DNA of 64,000 bases from Beroe forskalii (GCA_011033025.1 WFMF01000443.1:1-64000); one strand, 5' to 3'; numbered from the stretch's first letter, positions 1-12,660 are shown. Numbers and translations: made by a program. Notes: generated from the letters alone by a model not told the origin.

Positions 1-1339
1 AGTTGCATTGCCATGTTGCCATGGTAAACATTCTTCGGAAATAGCAATAGCAGCTGAGAGTGAGTGAGCAATACGTCATTATCATTAGTAACAATGGTGT
101 ATTACTTTTTCTCACACACGGAGGAGCGGACGATAAATGTCGCCTAATTACCGGTTTGTAGTTTGGTACATCGTGCAAAATGTAAAATAGGCACTTTAAG
201 TCATTGACATACCATATTCAACCATAGTAATTACGTCATTCTCATTTGTTTATTATATTACTGTGCTGCAAAAACAGAGTTTCACCAAATGTAAATTCGC
301 TCATTTTTAGCCATTTCCTTTCATCATTTTGTACCTATATCTTTGCAAGTTCTGCTGTAACTGAGGCGTTTCACAAAGTGACATGCTACCAAGATTAATT
401 CATTAATTTCTCCTTTGTTTGTTTTCCAATTAAGCAATTATCGTTTGTACGTTTCGAAAATTGCTAGTGTTTCATCTCAGCACATTTTTAGCCAATAATC
501 TTTCGATTGCAATACCTTTGAGATTGATCCATGCTTTGATTCGATTCCTTTCCGTCCTCTACATAGGCTTTGCAAGCCCCTTCGAGCCCTGTGTGCTACA
601 CGATTTATACTGTTTTGCAGTTGCAGTACATTTTGTTTTTTAATTCTGCGTATCGAATGATTGTATTGCTGCGTATAGTCATGATGATGATGTATGATTC
701 GAAGTCACATTTTAAGATCGGACATTTTAAGATGGGACGGGAACTACCATGACCCTGCGTTGTTTTGCAAGCCGGCACTGACTGAGTGTTTCCATTTTGC
801 GATGGTATTAGAAATTTGTTTCGAGCTTGGCTGTTCCTGGCATGATGTATGCAGTTTTGAATTGACAGCTTGACTGAAAATGCTCACTGGGCACTGTCTC
901 GTACCATACTGCTGACTGGTCATCGATAGATACATTTTGCTGCTCATGCCAGGCTGCTGACTGGTCACTGACTCCTACCAGACTGCTGACTGTACACTGG
1001 GTGCTTGGGGTGCACACTGATTTGAAGGGTTTATTCAGGGTGCTTCACCTATTTCAGTAATACAGCGGCCTGTAGTCATAAACTCAGATGAGCTGTTCAA
1101 CGCATATGTGTCTTCATAGGTCGAAAACAACAGGTTGAAAAGTAGGTCGAAAAGAAGGTCGAAAGGACATGTAGAATTTTACTGTGCCCCAGTCTGGATG
1201 GTTTTCACAACAGGAACTATCTTTTCCTCATCTCTCTTGAAGATTGAAAGCATGATCTGCAATTTCCAAGCCAAGAAGGGTCTTCATTGAGCCCTTTCTA
1301 CCTACCTTTCCAACCTGCTTTTCGACCTGTTGCTTTCAA

Positions 1340-1640
1340 CCTATGAGCACACATTATTTTGTTACGCCGTGCGTTTTCGCGAAACATATCAATTTTGGTG
1401 ACAAACTACGTCGTGCGATTTGGTGTAATTTTGTCTCCGTGAAATGCATTGAAAAGCTGTCGCCGTACGTTTTGATCATTTCTATACCGGCGTGAAATAT
1501 TCCGCCGTGCGATCTCACGAAATTTGGACGTGACAACTGACCTGGGCACATTTTTTCACGATTTTTGTCCCCGTGCGATTTGGCCCTAAGGAATAAATGA
1601 TGCTGTGGAGGTTGTTTTTCATCAAGATTTTTCACTTTGG
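1340..1640. repeat. Degenerate CGCCGTGCG motif repeats
   Basis: About seven occurrences of sequences like CGCCGTGCGATTT or CTCCGTGAAAT at irregular spacing, with no gene. Confidence 0.5.
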
Positions 1641-1849
1641 TTGTAATATACTTTATTTTTTCTTGAAAATAGCACTAAATGATATGGTATAATAATTTTG
1701 GGGGGAAGTGGGACAGTTGCGCAAAAATTGTCAAAAATTCAATAAAAATCAATAATTTTAATTCGTGATGCTGTATTAAAAGTTTTAATAGGCATTATTG
1801 ATATTCTCACATACATAAGTCACAAAAAACAGGGCGATTTTCGATTAGT

Positions 1850-2321
1850 TCCATACTTTTTATCAATTGTCCCACATTACCCCACCAATCCCATAATCAA
1901 GATTAAATTCCTGTTCCACTTTTCCCCACTCACCTGTAAAGTCTTGTTGGCAATAGAATTCCATCTAAATTATAACAAATAAATGTCTAGATCATTATAA
2001 AAATCAATTGTTATTGCTGTACTACTTTACCCCACAATGGGTAAAATATATAAAATATGACTGTCCCACTTTACCCAGTGGCTTTTATTGCATGAAATAC
2101 TGTTGGGGTGTTGCTTTGGAAAATTTTCGAAAATTTGTCCCACTTTACCCCACATCGGTCTTATGCATCATTTTGACAGTGTTCCTCTTTACCATAGCTT
2201 TGCATAGGTGAAGGTTTTTTGAAATTTCGTTAAGTGTCCCACTTTCCCCCCAGGTGTTCCATTTCACCCCAATTTGTCCCTCTTTACCTCCTGTCCCACT
2301 CCACCCCGTTTTACCCTAATT
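1850..2321. repeat. Degenerate GTCCCACTTTACCCC motif repeats
   Basis: At least eight variants of GTCCCACTTTACCCCAC at 30-70 bp spacing, ending exactly at the outer edge of the inverted duplication. No gene in 1-2321. Confidence 0.65.
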
Positions 2322-2476
2322 GTATTGCAAATCTGGACCTGCTATGCACATATCCTATTTCTCACCTTTCCAAAACCAAGATCTCTGCTAACCCTCTCAT
2401 TTGCCTTTTTGTATACACAAAAAGGCCAATGGGGAGGGAAAAATATATTATTTTTGATAGCCTTTCTCGTCACCAG

Positions 2477-3416
2477 ATACTATGTGATGCTAAAGTTGAT
2501 GTGGAAATTAAAGCTAGTGGCTATTCAAAAGATTTGACTGATGATTTTGAAAAACTGACCCTCAACAAACCTGAGGTTGAGAATGATGAAGAGGTAACTT
2601 GTTTATTGTTTCAAAACCATTGATTATCATAATAATGTACCTAACTTTCAATGAGGTATTTGTGGATACTTAATATCCCCTTTTCTTGAACACTCAAATA
2701 CATGAAAACTTTCAGAATTTCGACTGGAATGGAATTGGAGCAGACTCTGACTCATCTTCAGAAGGGGAAGAGGAATCATTTGGTGAGGAGGAAGACGAAT
2801 GTGGTAGTTCAGGTGAATGTGGTAGCTCAGATGAATGTAGCTCTGAGAACGAAGAATGTTTCTCTGAGAATGAGGTTTCAGGTGGAGTGACAAATTTAGT
2901 TCTTGACTCACCTGATGAAGAGGGTGAGGGGGCTACTGCAGAAGATTGTAATACAGCTGTAGATGACCAAGGTTCTGGTGAGGATGGAAGCAATGCAAAT
3001 ACTTCCTATCTCCCATACCGTGATAAAGATAATCATAAGAAAGCAGCCCACCAGTTCAAAGCATACCAGAAATCAAATCTGAGTTATATCTAATCGTTTG
3101 ATTTAGCTTATGCTATCACTTTGAGAAATTTTGTCAATAATTCACATCGTTTGTACTTCAGATCTTCTCAAATTATATCCTGCACTGATCTATATTCTAT
3201 CCTCCTGAAATACCCCATAACTCCATACTCCAAAGTACATATTTTATCTAATGACCATTTCAGCTGAGTAAGGACGACATCAAGAAAAAAGTGCGAGAAT
3301 CTGTGGCAAAGAAGCACAGTAAGCAGAATCGTATCAAGAAAGGCGAGAAGTACTTCATAAACAGAGAGAAGCGGGCTAATGCCAGTGAAATAAAAGGTGC
3401 CGAAAATTGGTTTTAG
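2477..3416 (+). pseudogene. RIOK2: Partial inverted copy of RIOK2 (exons 4-6 only)
   Basis: Exons at 2477-2593, 2716 to about 3078, and 3264-3416 are nearly identical to RIOK2 exons 4, 5 and 6, with the same splice signals (GTCACCAG, GAG before GTAACT, ACTTTCAG, CATTTCAG). No winged helix or kinase core lies upstream; homology to the complete gene begins at about 2322. The copy therefore cannot make a kinase unless it is joined to unrelated exons. Its reading frames are still open, which argues for a recent duplication. Its last exon ends GAENWF and keeps the frame that the full gene has lost. It is on the opposite strand from the parent gene as part of a large inverted duplication. Confidence 0.88.
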
Positions 3417-6395
3417 ACTATCAGTGCTTTTGAAAAGTTGCTAAATGATCACGTTTTAAGAAGATGACGTTTCATGTTTTTATTATATTGATCAATGAAT
3501 TTCAAATGCTGAGTAGTGTTGTATAATGGATTACGAATTCTTTGCCTACTTATTTCCTTTAATCAAATGTTTTGTCTTTATTTTTCGGCTTTCTGTGTTG
3601 GTGATATAGTTCACATTATATCCCTCAATCGCCATTGATTGTTCATGGACTATCCATGACTGTTAATTTCAAATTCTAGTGAAAGAAACATAAAACTTTA
3701 AAAGAAGTCCATTAAAATTTTTAGAATATTGAAAGAACTATTTTACGACAATGATTTTCCAGAATAAATACCTATATTGTAGCAACAAATAAATTAAAAA
3801 ATACATCGATATTATTGAAGTATTGAAGATAAAATCCCTATCAATAAGGGTAGGGCTGTAACATAGTGCGAAGTAAATAGTACACTAGTACGTGGTTTTG
3901 AGTTCGTATCTCTTTCCGTTTTCGAGTTATCATTGAAAACCCCCTTTTTGCCCTCTGTATGTAGTCAGAATTACCCCTATGTCGCAAATAAGAACTTTTA
4001 TCAACAAGTTCTTATTAATTTTCGAACCATACTTTTCCATTTTCTAAGATGCAAAGATGCAAACCTTTCCTTTCTTTTTCCTGCAATAAATAATAGGTAA
4101 CCACTAACTTGTGCTATTACCACAACTACAAATCTTATATTAATCCAAACCGATAATTTAGTTTTTCTTGACATAGTGTTTTCATTAATCAGTTCAATCT
4201 TTCAATGTCTTCAGCTGTTTTTTGTGGTGATTTCATTTTGAAGAGAGTGGTTGGCTTTGAAAGTTTAAAGATATCAAGCCGCTCATGTTCAATTTAAAAT
4301 TATCAAAGCGAGAATCTATGTCGAAAATGTCCCCACTAATGGCGAAGTTTTTAACATAGAATCTGGCCTCTGTTGATCATGTTTCTGCTGGGTGTATAAA
4401 ATGTTCTATAGATCAAATAATTTTCTGATTCGATTCTACTCTAGACAGACCATCCCAAGGAACATAAGTTGATCCGTTGGTACTGGAGTACTGGGCAGCT
4501 TGGTTCGAATTCCACTTCTTTCTTTGTTGTTTTCAGACTTTCTAGGAATCATGTGATTGTCGTTAATAATTCATGTAAATTGTTAATAACCCAAGTATAG
4601 TCGTTAGTTTCATGCTTCTCAAAATCAAATTTTTACGTTTTTGGGTATATAATATACACATATACAACCAGGTCAAGGGACGATAAAATTCCTTTTTGAA
4701 ATACTTACCTAATTTATTTTATTAATGCACTCAATACGAGTTTTCGCTAAATTGGGGCTTCAAAAAGCTTAATCCTTTACCCAAAGAGGTCATGACGCAT
4801 TACTTTGTGTATCTGTACTGTAGTGTCTGTTTCAATGATACAAATTCAAAAACCATAAATCACATGCCATAGGGGCAATTTTAGCCGTATGCATGGGTTT
4901 TTCGGCTTTAAGACGAAAAGAGGTACGACATCAAAATCATGATTTACACACCATAATGTACTCATTCTGCGTAAGCTAGAGTATTTGTCGAGTTTTCAAG
5001 ACCTTCAGTTCTTAGTTCTTACTTGCGACAGCCGACATAGGGGTAATTAATACTACATACAGAGGGCAAAAGGGGGTTTTCAGTGATAACTCGAAAACAG
5101 AAAGAGATAAGAGTTCTCAAAACAACGTTGTACCATCATAATGCACTCATTCGGCATAGCCTAGTGTATTTGTTGAGTTCTTCAAGACCTTTAGTTCTCA
5201 TTCATGACAAAGGGGCAGTTGTAGCCATACGTGTAGGGGTAAAAAGGGGTTTTTCGGTGATAACTCGAGAACAAAAAGAGGTACGAACTCAAAACCACGT
5301 TCTACCCCCCCTAATCTGCTCATTCTGCATAGCCTAGTGTAGTTGGTGAGTTCTGTATCTCAATCAGAAGCCAAGATATAGTCGCTTGAACTTCATGCCC
5401 CTTTACGGAGAAAAAGGGGTTCGAAAATGGGGGTTCCCCAACTCCGATTTTGGAAAGTTTTTTTTTGGTGTATCTAGGACCTAAGAACTACTGAAAAACG
5501 TTCTCAGACCTAGTGTACTATTTACTTCACACTATGTTACAGATCAGGGTATAAACGACCCTAATTTTATAAAGTTATAAATGAAATATAACTAAGTTTA
5601 TCACTAACAGTTAAAATGGGTTCAAAGTTTAAATTATACCTTTTTGGGGCATAAAGTTCCTATTTAAAGACTAAAGTTGTTGTGAAGACTACAGTGGAAA
5701 GTGTGTACATTGTACAATGACAGTCGGGCCAGAAGCTGAACCACTTTCTCCCTACAGCAACAGGTATGTTATATTTACATTACTCGGAAATGAGCTATTT
5801 CTATACTTATATTTGAGTATAAATATTCTTAAGATATCCACTGTTCAAAAACATATAAGTTATTACTTTATTATTATATATTCAAGCCATTATCCATGCT
5901 TTCATAAACCTACAGAAATTCTATATGATATTGCGAAACTTTGCTTACCTAGGTATCTAAAATGCTACAGCCTGAGCCGATTATTTGGTCTCATTTAGAA
6001 TTCCAATTTTTGTGCCACAATCCGGAAAGGGATCTGTTTTACTGTTCTTACTCGGGTACTTCAAAATTTCGAATTTTATGTTTCTTCTTTGGACACTGAG
6101 CTATGAACCCTCTCCGTACTTCACTATTTTTTATCAGTCTCATCGGCCTGAATTAGGTATAAATTGGTTCATTTTATCAAAAATGAGGTCACGTGATGAG
6201 AAGGAATATCAGTAGCAGAGCGCTGAATGGTCATGTGCCTTGCAATAGGCGCCCTGCCTATCCTCCTCTGCCTTTTTCTTCTGTGGTGTCTTCTCCTTTC
6301 CCGCCATAATGTCCTGTATTTCTGAGTACAAGATGTGTCTGCAGGCCAGACACCTGCAGACAATCCTGCTCCTACAGCAGAGTCTACCTGGGAGA
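3417..6395. other. Non-coding part of the left inverted arm
   Basis: No gene seen. It is AT-rich with internal short direct repeats around GATAACTCGA and TACGA-CTCAAAACCACG (about 3890, 5085, 5260). The same sequence in reverse lies at 49700-53470. Confidence 0.6.
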
Positions 6396-6414
6396 ATAAG
6401 TGGAATGTAGTTAC

Positions 6415-6545
6415 TTGACATAAGTAACTGGTGGAATGTAGTTAGAGATCCTGCACCTTGACATAAGTAACTGGTGGAATGTAGTTAGAGATCCTGCACC
6501 TTGACATAAGTAACTGGTGGAATGTAGTTAGAGATCCTGCACCTT
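6415..6545. repeat. 43-bp tandem repeat, three units
   Basis: Three copies of a 43-bp unit containing CTTGACATAAGTAACTGGTG and TAGTTAGAGATCCTGCAC. It lies at the point where the left arm stops matching the right arm. Confidence 0.9.
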
Positions 6546-6614
6546 GACAGATTACGTGATCAGAGCTTTACCCCTTCTCCCGTTATCACGTTTACAGTAC
6601 TTGTATTGAATTAA

Positions 6615-8285
6615 CTAGCAAGGCCCGTGGCCTCCGGCCACTGTTCACCATTTTTTTCGCGTCAGCAATTCCTACGCCCGTACGGTACAATCTAATTGAG
6701 TGTGCCTACCCCTCTATGTTATGTCTATATGTGTATATGTCTGGTGGTGTCAAACGTCACAGGTTCTCTGGTATGAACATTCCGATCATTGGCATGCTTG
6801 CAAGCATGATTGGGTACTGAGTGGTGTCAGAAAAGTCTGTGGCTATATAAAGTCATTTGCAATTTGCATTTCGTTGCGTTTTTATCTCTCTGCAACAACT
6901 GATAAGCGCATCACACACCGTTTGTAACCTGCTCATGATATACATGGAATACTGCTACCATGTATAAGATTGTACAAGTATATCTCCGGTCACCATGGAT
7001 CAGTACTCATTGGAAAGTGCTCAGAATGTATTGTTTGATGTTTCTACCATGTTACACGAGTTTTGTCTCCAAACGAAATGTTCTGATGTTAATGAAATTC
7101 CTCTTGATGTGTTTGCTGGTGCTAATTATAAGAAAGAAGGTGTCTCAATGTGGTTTGTGGAGACTATAAAGCAACTTAAACTATGCTATGATGCCCTGAG
7201 AGTGTCAACGGGAAAGATTGATCAGCTGAAAGAGAAGGTTATTAGACTGCAGAACGATGAGCTCAAGAACCAAATGAATCAGTTTCGTGAAAGTCAGAGT
7301 GATACTGTCAACGCTGAAATCAGAGCTGAAAAGTTACAGTGATGTTGTTGCGTCCAGTTTCAGTACCCAAGTTCCCATTGTTTCCACCAAGGACATTGCT
7401 GGTGTCGTCAAGAATGTGGTGAAAACGGAGGACAGGAGCAAGAACATCATTCTCTATGGTATTACAGAAGATCCCAGTATGGAGACAGAGAAGACGGTGA
7501 GTGAGGTGTTCAGCAGAGTTGGAGAAAAGCCTCACATTGGCTTTTGCGAGAGGTTGGGGAAGAAGACTACTGACAAGCCCCGCCCCATCAAAGTGTGCCT
7601 AACTAACAGTGATGCAGCTGTCCAGTCTTCGTAAATGTGGGAAAAGATTACGAGAAATCCCAACTACACGAAGGGTCTTTGTAGCACCAGACCTGACTCG
7701 TGAGGAGAGAGAAGAACGGAAGAAACTTGTGGAACTCATGAAAGCGAAGAAGAGAGTCAGCCCTGAGCAGCACTTCTACATCTTCAAAGGTGAGATTTGG
7801 AGTCATCCTCAAAATGCACCTTCCCCTCCTGCTCCCACCAAGACGTCACCCACTGCCTGTGCTACTGCAGCCCGTACATCTACTCCTGCTGCTGCTCCCT
7901 CTGCACCTGCCCAAGCTTCCTCCCCCAAGACTGCTCCTGCAACACCGCCTAAGACTGCTCCCACTTCTGCAACTCGCCCATCCGCTACTCGCGAAAAGGC
8001 TGGCGAAAAGACAGCCGAGGACTTGCTTAGGAGCGCAATGGCAATTGATGCTAAATTACAGATCAAAGCAAATGGCGCTAATACGTGAACTCGTTGCTGC
8101 CGCGCTTTTTCAGTGTTTTTGTGACGGGTTGAAATATGAAACTTTGTTGATGTATGTATCCGTCCAGACAGAAGTGTTAGTGCTTCTTTGGACAAAAATT
8201 GTTTAATTCTGTTTAATTCTGTTTAATTCTGTTAATATAAAAGCCACCGAACAGACAGAAATATCTATATGAGGAAGAATTATAA
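6615..8285 (-). mobile_element. Helitron-like element (family B), interrupted by the ORF1 retroposon
   Basis: On the minus strand the 3' end reads as a hairpin GTGGCCGGAGGCCAC, eight bases, then CTAG followed by T, which is the 3' terminus expected of a Helitron. Related sequence at 45743 onward has the hairpin ATGGCCGGAGGCCAT and the same spacing. The 5' end was not located, so the upper coordinate is approximate. Confidence 0.5.
6852..8234 (+). mobile_element. ORF1-only LINE-derived retroposon, 1.38 kb
   Basis: Complete insertion flanked by ATATAAA (6845-6851 and 8235-8241), inside another repeat whose uninterrupted form is seen at about 46000. It encodes a LINE ORF1-type protein in three successive frames: 6995-7342 (MDQYSLESAQNV, with a helical part), then RSKNIILYGITEDP and RPIKVCLTNSDAAVQ, then VAPDLTREEREERKKLVELM and an Ala/Pro/Thr-rich tail to 8088. 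The two frame changes lie near 7320 and 7620. It ends in three copies of GTTTAATTCT. There is no endonuclease or reverse transcriptase, so it would depend on another LINE for movement. Confidence 0.75.
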
Positions 8286-8397
8286 GTAGTAAGATAAAGA
8301 TTTTGTTACATTAGCATTTAGAGATTTAGAGTTATTCTTTAGGTGGGTGGGAGGGTGGGTGGGTAGGTGGGTATAATAAGCGGTTACATGTCGAAGT

Positions 8398-8502
8398 GGT
8401 GACCGTATACCGTAACTTACATGGTCGAGGCGACAGCCGAGACTGTGTAAGTTAGATAATGGACGAGGCGTGCCGAGTTCATTATCGAAGGTATACGGTC
8501 AC
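8398..8502. repeat. Nested hairpin
   Basis: GTGACCGTATACC and GGTATACGGTCAC are perfect inverted arms; inside them CTTACA and TGTAAG also pair. A related single arm (GACCGTATAACC) is at about 8698. Possibly a small MITE. Confidence 0.7.
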
Positions 8503-10274
8503 AGCTGAGATCATGGAACCGGATTATACCCCGACCGGAAACAGCTGGGACCTACTATTCTCTGACCAAACAACAGTATCTCTTCCCACTCGGGTCTGAC
8601 GACCCTCGTCTGGATTCAACGCTTAAGTAGATTTTTGAGTGCTCCTTTATAAAATCAAATTTCATTTAAACTTATTTCTCACTGTAATTTAGTGAAGACC
8701 GTATAACCAAACTTACACGGTCGCTAAAACAAGCTTCGGAGGGGTATAATGTATATATATGTGTGATGAGGGTGAATGTGCGGTGGACAAGTGAGTCAAA
8801 CACTGGTCATTTACCAGCTTTTACCAGGAAACAATAACAACTATGAACTGTACATGAAGATTGTAAACAAGACTATGTTAGTATGTAGAGGTTCTAGCTA
8901 CAAGTTGATAATCATTGTATTATTATTAAGCATTAAACTTAATACTTTAATATTAAACATTATACGTTTAAACTTTCTGTGCATATTATTCGTAAGGTTG
9001 TAATTGAAAGTTCGTGATGAATGTTGTTAATAATATACTTTGAGGCTTAAACCTACCCAGCATTTTGGTGGTAAACTCTTCGGGCCACTTCTCAGACATG
9101 TCTATTGGAGTATTGGTTACGGCTTTGGGATGAAATATTTGAGAATTGAATTAACATGTACTAAGTAAGTAATTCTTGTGTAAGCTATCTATATCCAATT
9201 TTACAACGACAACTTGAAGCGAATGAATGATGGCTGATTCAGAATCATGCTGCTCAGGTTAAGTATAACGTTATTGAAAAGTTGAAATTATCATCTGAGA
9301 CAAAGCCAATTGCTACCATATTAGCCTGGATGTTATTCATTTTTTTAAAGTTACTATTTCTATCAACATATCAGTTATACGATGCCTATTTTGCACCGAT
9401 TACAGAACCCTCCTAAATTTTCATCTTGGCCTGCAATACATTAGACAATGTAATAAATTAGACACTTGCCTGATCGGGTTCATATTGGTTCATATGATCC
9501 TCATCCTTCGGGCTGCGGGTCAAAGCTGCATACATCCCTCGGGCTGCGTCCTCGGGAAGTATCCCAAAATGGACCCAATAAGCGCGTGTCTATGTATTTT
9601 ATAAACAACACTTCCTTGGGAGATTATTAATAGTAAAACCAGTCAAACTCACAATTATAGACGAGATGGGGCCATTTCCTTGCAAAGAAATGCTTGGACT
9701 CAAAAATAGGAAAGTAGGAAATAAGCGTTTTACGAAAACTAAGACTTCAAAGACACGCATTGTTTAAACTGTCAAAGTAGCATTCCCAATATCGTGCTTC
9801 CAGTAATTGAGAAAACGTACCAGTAACTCAGTGACTAGTAACTCAGTAACTCAGTAACTAAGTAAACTTAGGAGACGTAACGAAATTATTTACGAAAAAG
9901 AGTTGCCGGCTAAAGAAGGCCTGTGAACTTGGGGAAGTAAGTTTTCCCTTGTTATAAAGACGGAGTTTGCGGAATGAGGAGAGCGTGGAGTGTCCTATGA
10001 AATGCGGATATGTTTATGTTATAATATTAGCTTTCTTAGCTCTCTCGGGTGGGTTTAAACTTCCTTTCTGTGAGAGGATATTCTCCTTTTGCTGTTTAAA
10101 ACAGACAATGTTTTAGCTCTCCCCCTCATGGACATAGTGATGTAAGACTTCGTGAGGAGTAAAGGTATTGCAGAATCTTCATATTAACTGCAAGGAGGTA
10201 TAGGAGTATGGGAATTTGGGTGCACTCGTTATCATTCCTAATTAGCATGTTTATGTAAAACTTTTCAAACTATA

Positions 10275-10387
10275 CACCACTAAAACTGTTGGACGGTTGG
10301 TCTAGCCTCTTTTCAGGTTCCGTTGTCAAATCCAAACCCGTGGGGGTTACTAAGTTACTAGACCAACCATCCAACGGTTAGGTGGTG
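10275..10387. mobile_element. Palindromic MITE, related degenerate copy
   Basis: Arms CACCACTAAAACTGTTGGAC and its inverted partner surround the same spacer CTCTTTTCAGGTTCCG. Together with the downstream 160 bp it forms a direct repeat with 11110-11450. Confidence 0.75.
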
Positions 10388-11109
10388 ATATCTTGACAAA
10401 TGACGCAGTTTGAACCCATGAAAATTGAAAAATGCCCATACGCAGTTTGAACCCACGTAATTGCCCTCACGTAGTTCTAACCCACGTAACTCACCCTTCT
10501 GAAGCCCAAAACTACGTTATTGTAACTTACTAGAATTGATAAATTTCTCTAGCAGTGCCTAATTTTCACAATAGAATAATGCGCATTTCTCTCATTTGCA
10601 ATAATATCTTACAGTGCCCTTTCATAACATATGATCGTGATCTACCTGTAGGAAATTAAGCACTCAGAAAAGTAAGCCTACATTAAGCACCATGAAATTA
10701 GGCCTTTTTAACACATCTGGTGCTTAATAACATGTAGGCTTGATTTCAGGTAGGCCTAATTACTTGTAGGCTTAGTTTAATTTTTCACAATTTATTCAAA
10801 TGACGTGCTAATTTTAATGTGCGTCTGTTATCTAAAACAGATTTAAGTCCTGACTGAAGAACACACAAGAAGGGCTGTAGATCAAGATTCAGGTCAGACT
10901 TGAATGGTCAGTTGAAGAAAAGATTAAGATTTTGGTGTTCCATGCGTTCATCAAGGAGAGCTACAGCTTTGAAAATTGAAAGATCTGACAAGAATGATTC
11001 AAAGGGATGTAGAACCAAGAATTTGTGGAAGCTGAAGACGAGGAGAGGGAGGCTTATGACGAGGATATTTGATAATTCCATTATTTTCAATTCATCATTA
11101 AACTATTAT
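10388..11109. other. Non-coding repeats between the two palindromic MITEs
   Basis: 10388-10550 repeats a degenerate unit related to GTTTGAACCCACGTAA, found again at 11255-11420. 10670-10745 has short inverted arms AGCCTAC/GTAGGCT around GTGCTTAAT. The open frame at 10900-11355 runs through the second MITE and is not believable as a gene. Confidence 0.6.
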
Positions 11110-11254
11110 CACCACCAAAACCGTTGGACGGTTGGTCTAGTAACCCCCCGCTGGTTTGGATGTGATCAGCCCATTTTGTCTCTTTTCAGGTTCCGTTGTC
11201 ACATCCAAACCCGCGGGGGGTTACTAGACCAACCGTCCAACGGTTTTGGTGGTG
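11110..11254. mobile_element. Palindromic MITE, 56-bp arms
   Basis: Arms beginning CACCACCAAAACCGTTGGAC are almost perfectly inverted around a spacer of about 33 bp (TTTTGTCTCTTTTCAGG). Related elements lie at 10275-10387 and 47745-47830. No terminase or transposase is present. Confidence 0.8.
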
Positions 11255-11259
11255 ATATC

Positions 11260-12660
11260 TTGACAGATGCATGTTGTTTGAACCCATGTTACTTGCCCAA
11301 AGGCAGTTTGGACCCACGTAACTTGCCCTCACGAAGTCCGAACCCACGTTATTAGCCCACTCGCAAGTCTAACCCACATAACTCACCCTGACGAAGTCCA
11401 AAACTACGTTATTCTAACTTGGAATTACTAGAATTGATATATTTCTTAATTTCTACAATTCGTCCACGTGAACTCACGTGCTGGAATATAGCAACCAGAT
11501 CTAATTTCACGTGCATTAGTCGTATTTGAACTCACATTAGTCGTATTTGAACTCATTTCAACGTAGCCAAGTCGAAAATCCCGTGTAAATATCAATTTCT
11601 TCAAATCCCCTAATTTCTAAAAAACGTCCGCGTAAACTCACGTGCTCCACTAGTCCATCATATATTTCCCATCCCTATTCACTTTGAGACATGGAGAAAC
11701 CATTATCAGTTCACCTTCGTATCACAGAATAGGACTACAGTAACAATTTTTGTCATAAACATAATTTCAATCAATTTGCAGTTCAATTTTTAGAAGTCTC
11801 CCTCGACGACAATCTTCGACCGATCGCCCTGAAACTCGTTTTATAGCTAAATCTCAAGGTCTTAAAGCAGCATATTGAAGTTAAACATAATACGATAAAA
11901 ACTCTTTGAGTTAGAGATGTTCAAAGTAGCACAAAATAGCGTTCTATCGCAAAATACGTTATTTTAGTGGTTTTACGCGATTTTGATGACGTCATCACAG
12001 CACCAAAATAGGCTCAAACCAACTTCCAATATAGCCTAAGCCACAATTCCGCCTTAGCACAACATACTCTGGCCGGTCTCATCTCAAGATACGTTGTAGT
12101 TCTTGACATCTCACTCGTTTAAGTTTTGTCCTACAATTTGGAAATCGATTTTTCACCGTACCTTAGAAAATCGCGTATATCTCGATGAAAAATCGAGATA
12201 GCCTAATGATCCGTACGATTTTCTGAAAGCTCTTTAAATTTCCAACCAACGATTTTTCAACATTTTTGAGCTATCTCCATTCCTTCCTGGTGAAAAATGC
12301 GCATAAAGATGGCCTATTTTCGCTAAAAAAAGCAAGAAAATTTTGCTAAGTTGATGACGTCATAATGGCATCATAATGAGGTCACCAGACCTTCTCACAT
12401 AGCCTAATCCACAATCCCATCTTAGATAAACAAAACGTGACCTCGATCATGGCTCTACCATTTCCCGTTCTTGAGATCTCATCGTTTTAAGATTGGTCCC
12501 AATTATCATGATATTATATATTATTATTATATATTATATCACCCTGTGACACTCAAATCTCTAACTTATACCCCTGGCCAGTTTTATTTTTACCGCGGGG
12601 GGTTACCGCCCTGGCCAGGGCGGGAATTTAGATTGTTTTAAATTACCACTGCACATGATA
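11260..12660. repeat. Interspersed repeat matching 62830-64000 in inverted orientation
   Basis: 11890-12660 pairs with 62830-64000 (through GTGACACTCAAATCTC, the GGCCAGTTTTA segment and ATGACGTCAT motifs) except for the Helitron present only in the latter. No gene in the interval. Confidence 0.75.

Larger units (their letters stand above)
2322..10347. repeat. Left arm of large inverted duplication
   Basis: Read on the plus strand this segment matches the reverse complement of 47750-54590, from a repeat-derived sequence (TTGTATTGCAAATCTGG) in RIOK2 intron 3 to a small palindromic element near 10347. Collinear anchors include the RIOK2 exons, the block at 3840-5580, the block at 5700-6395 and the block at 8840-10340. 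The main difference is a non-matching block, 6396-8840 here against about 49215-49690 in the other arm. Confidence 0.88.

Noticed and set aside
5083..5337. 84-codon frame in the left arm
   Set aside because: Repeated-unit noncoding DNA; the equivalent frames in the right arm are interrupted and show no conserved coding pattern.
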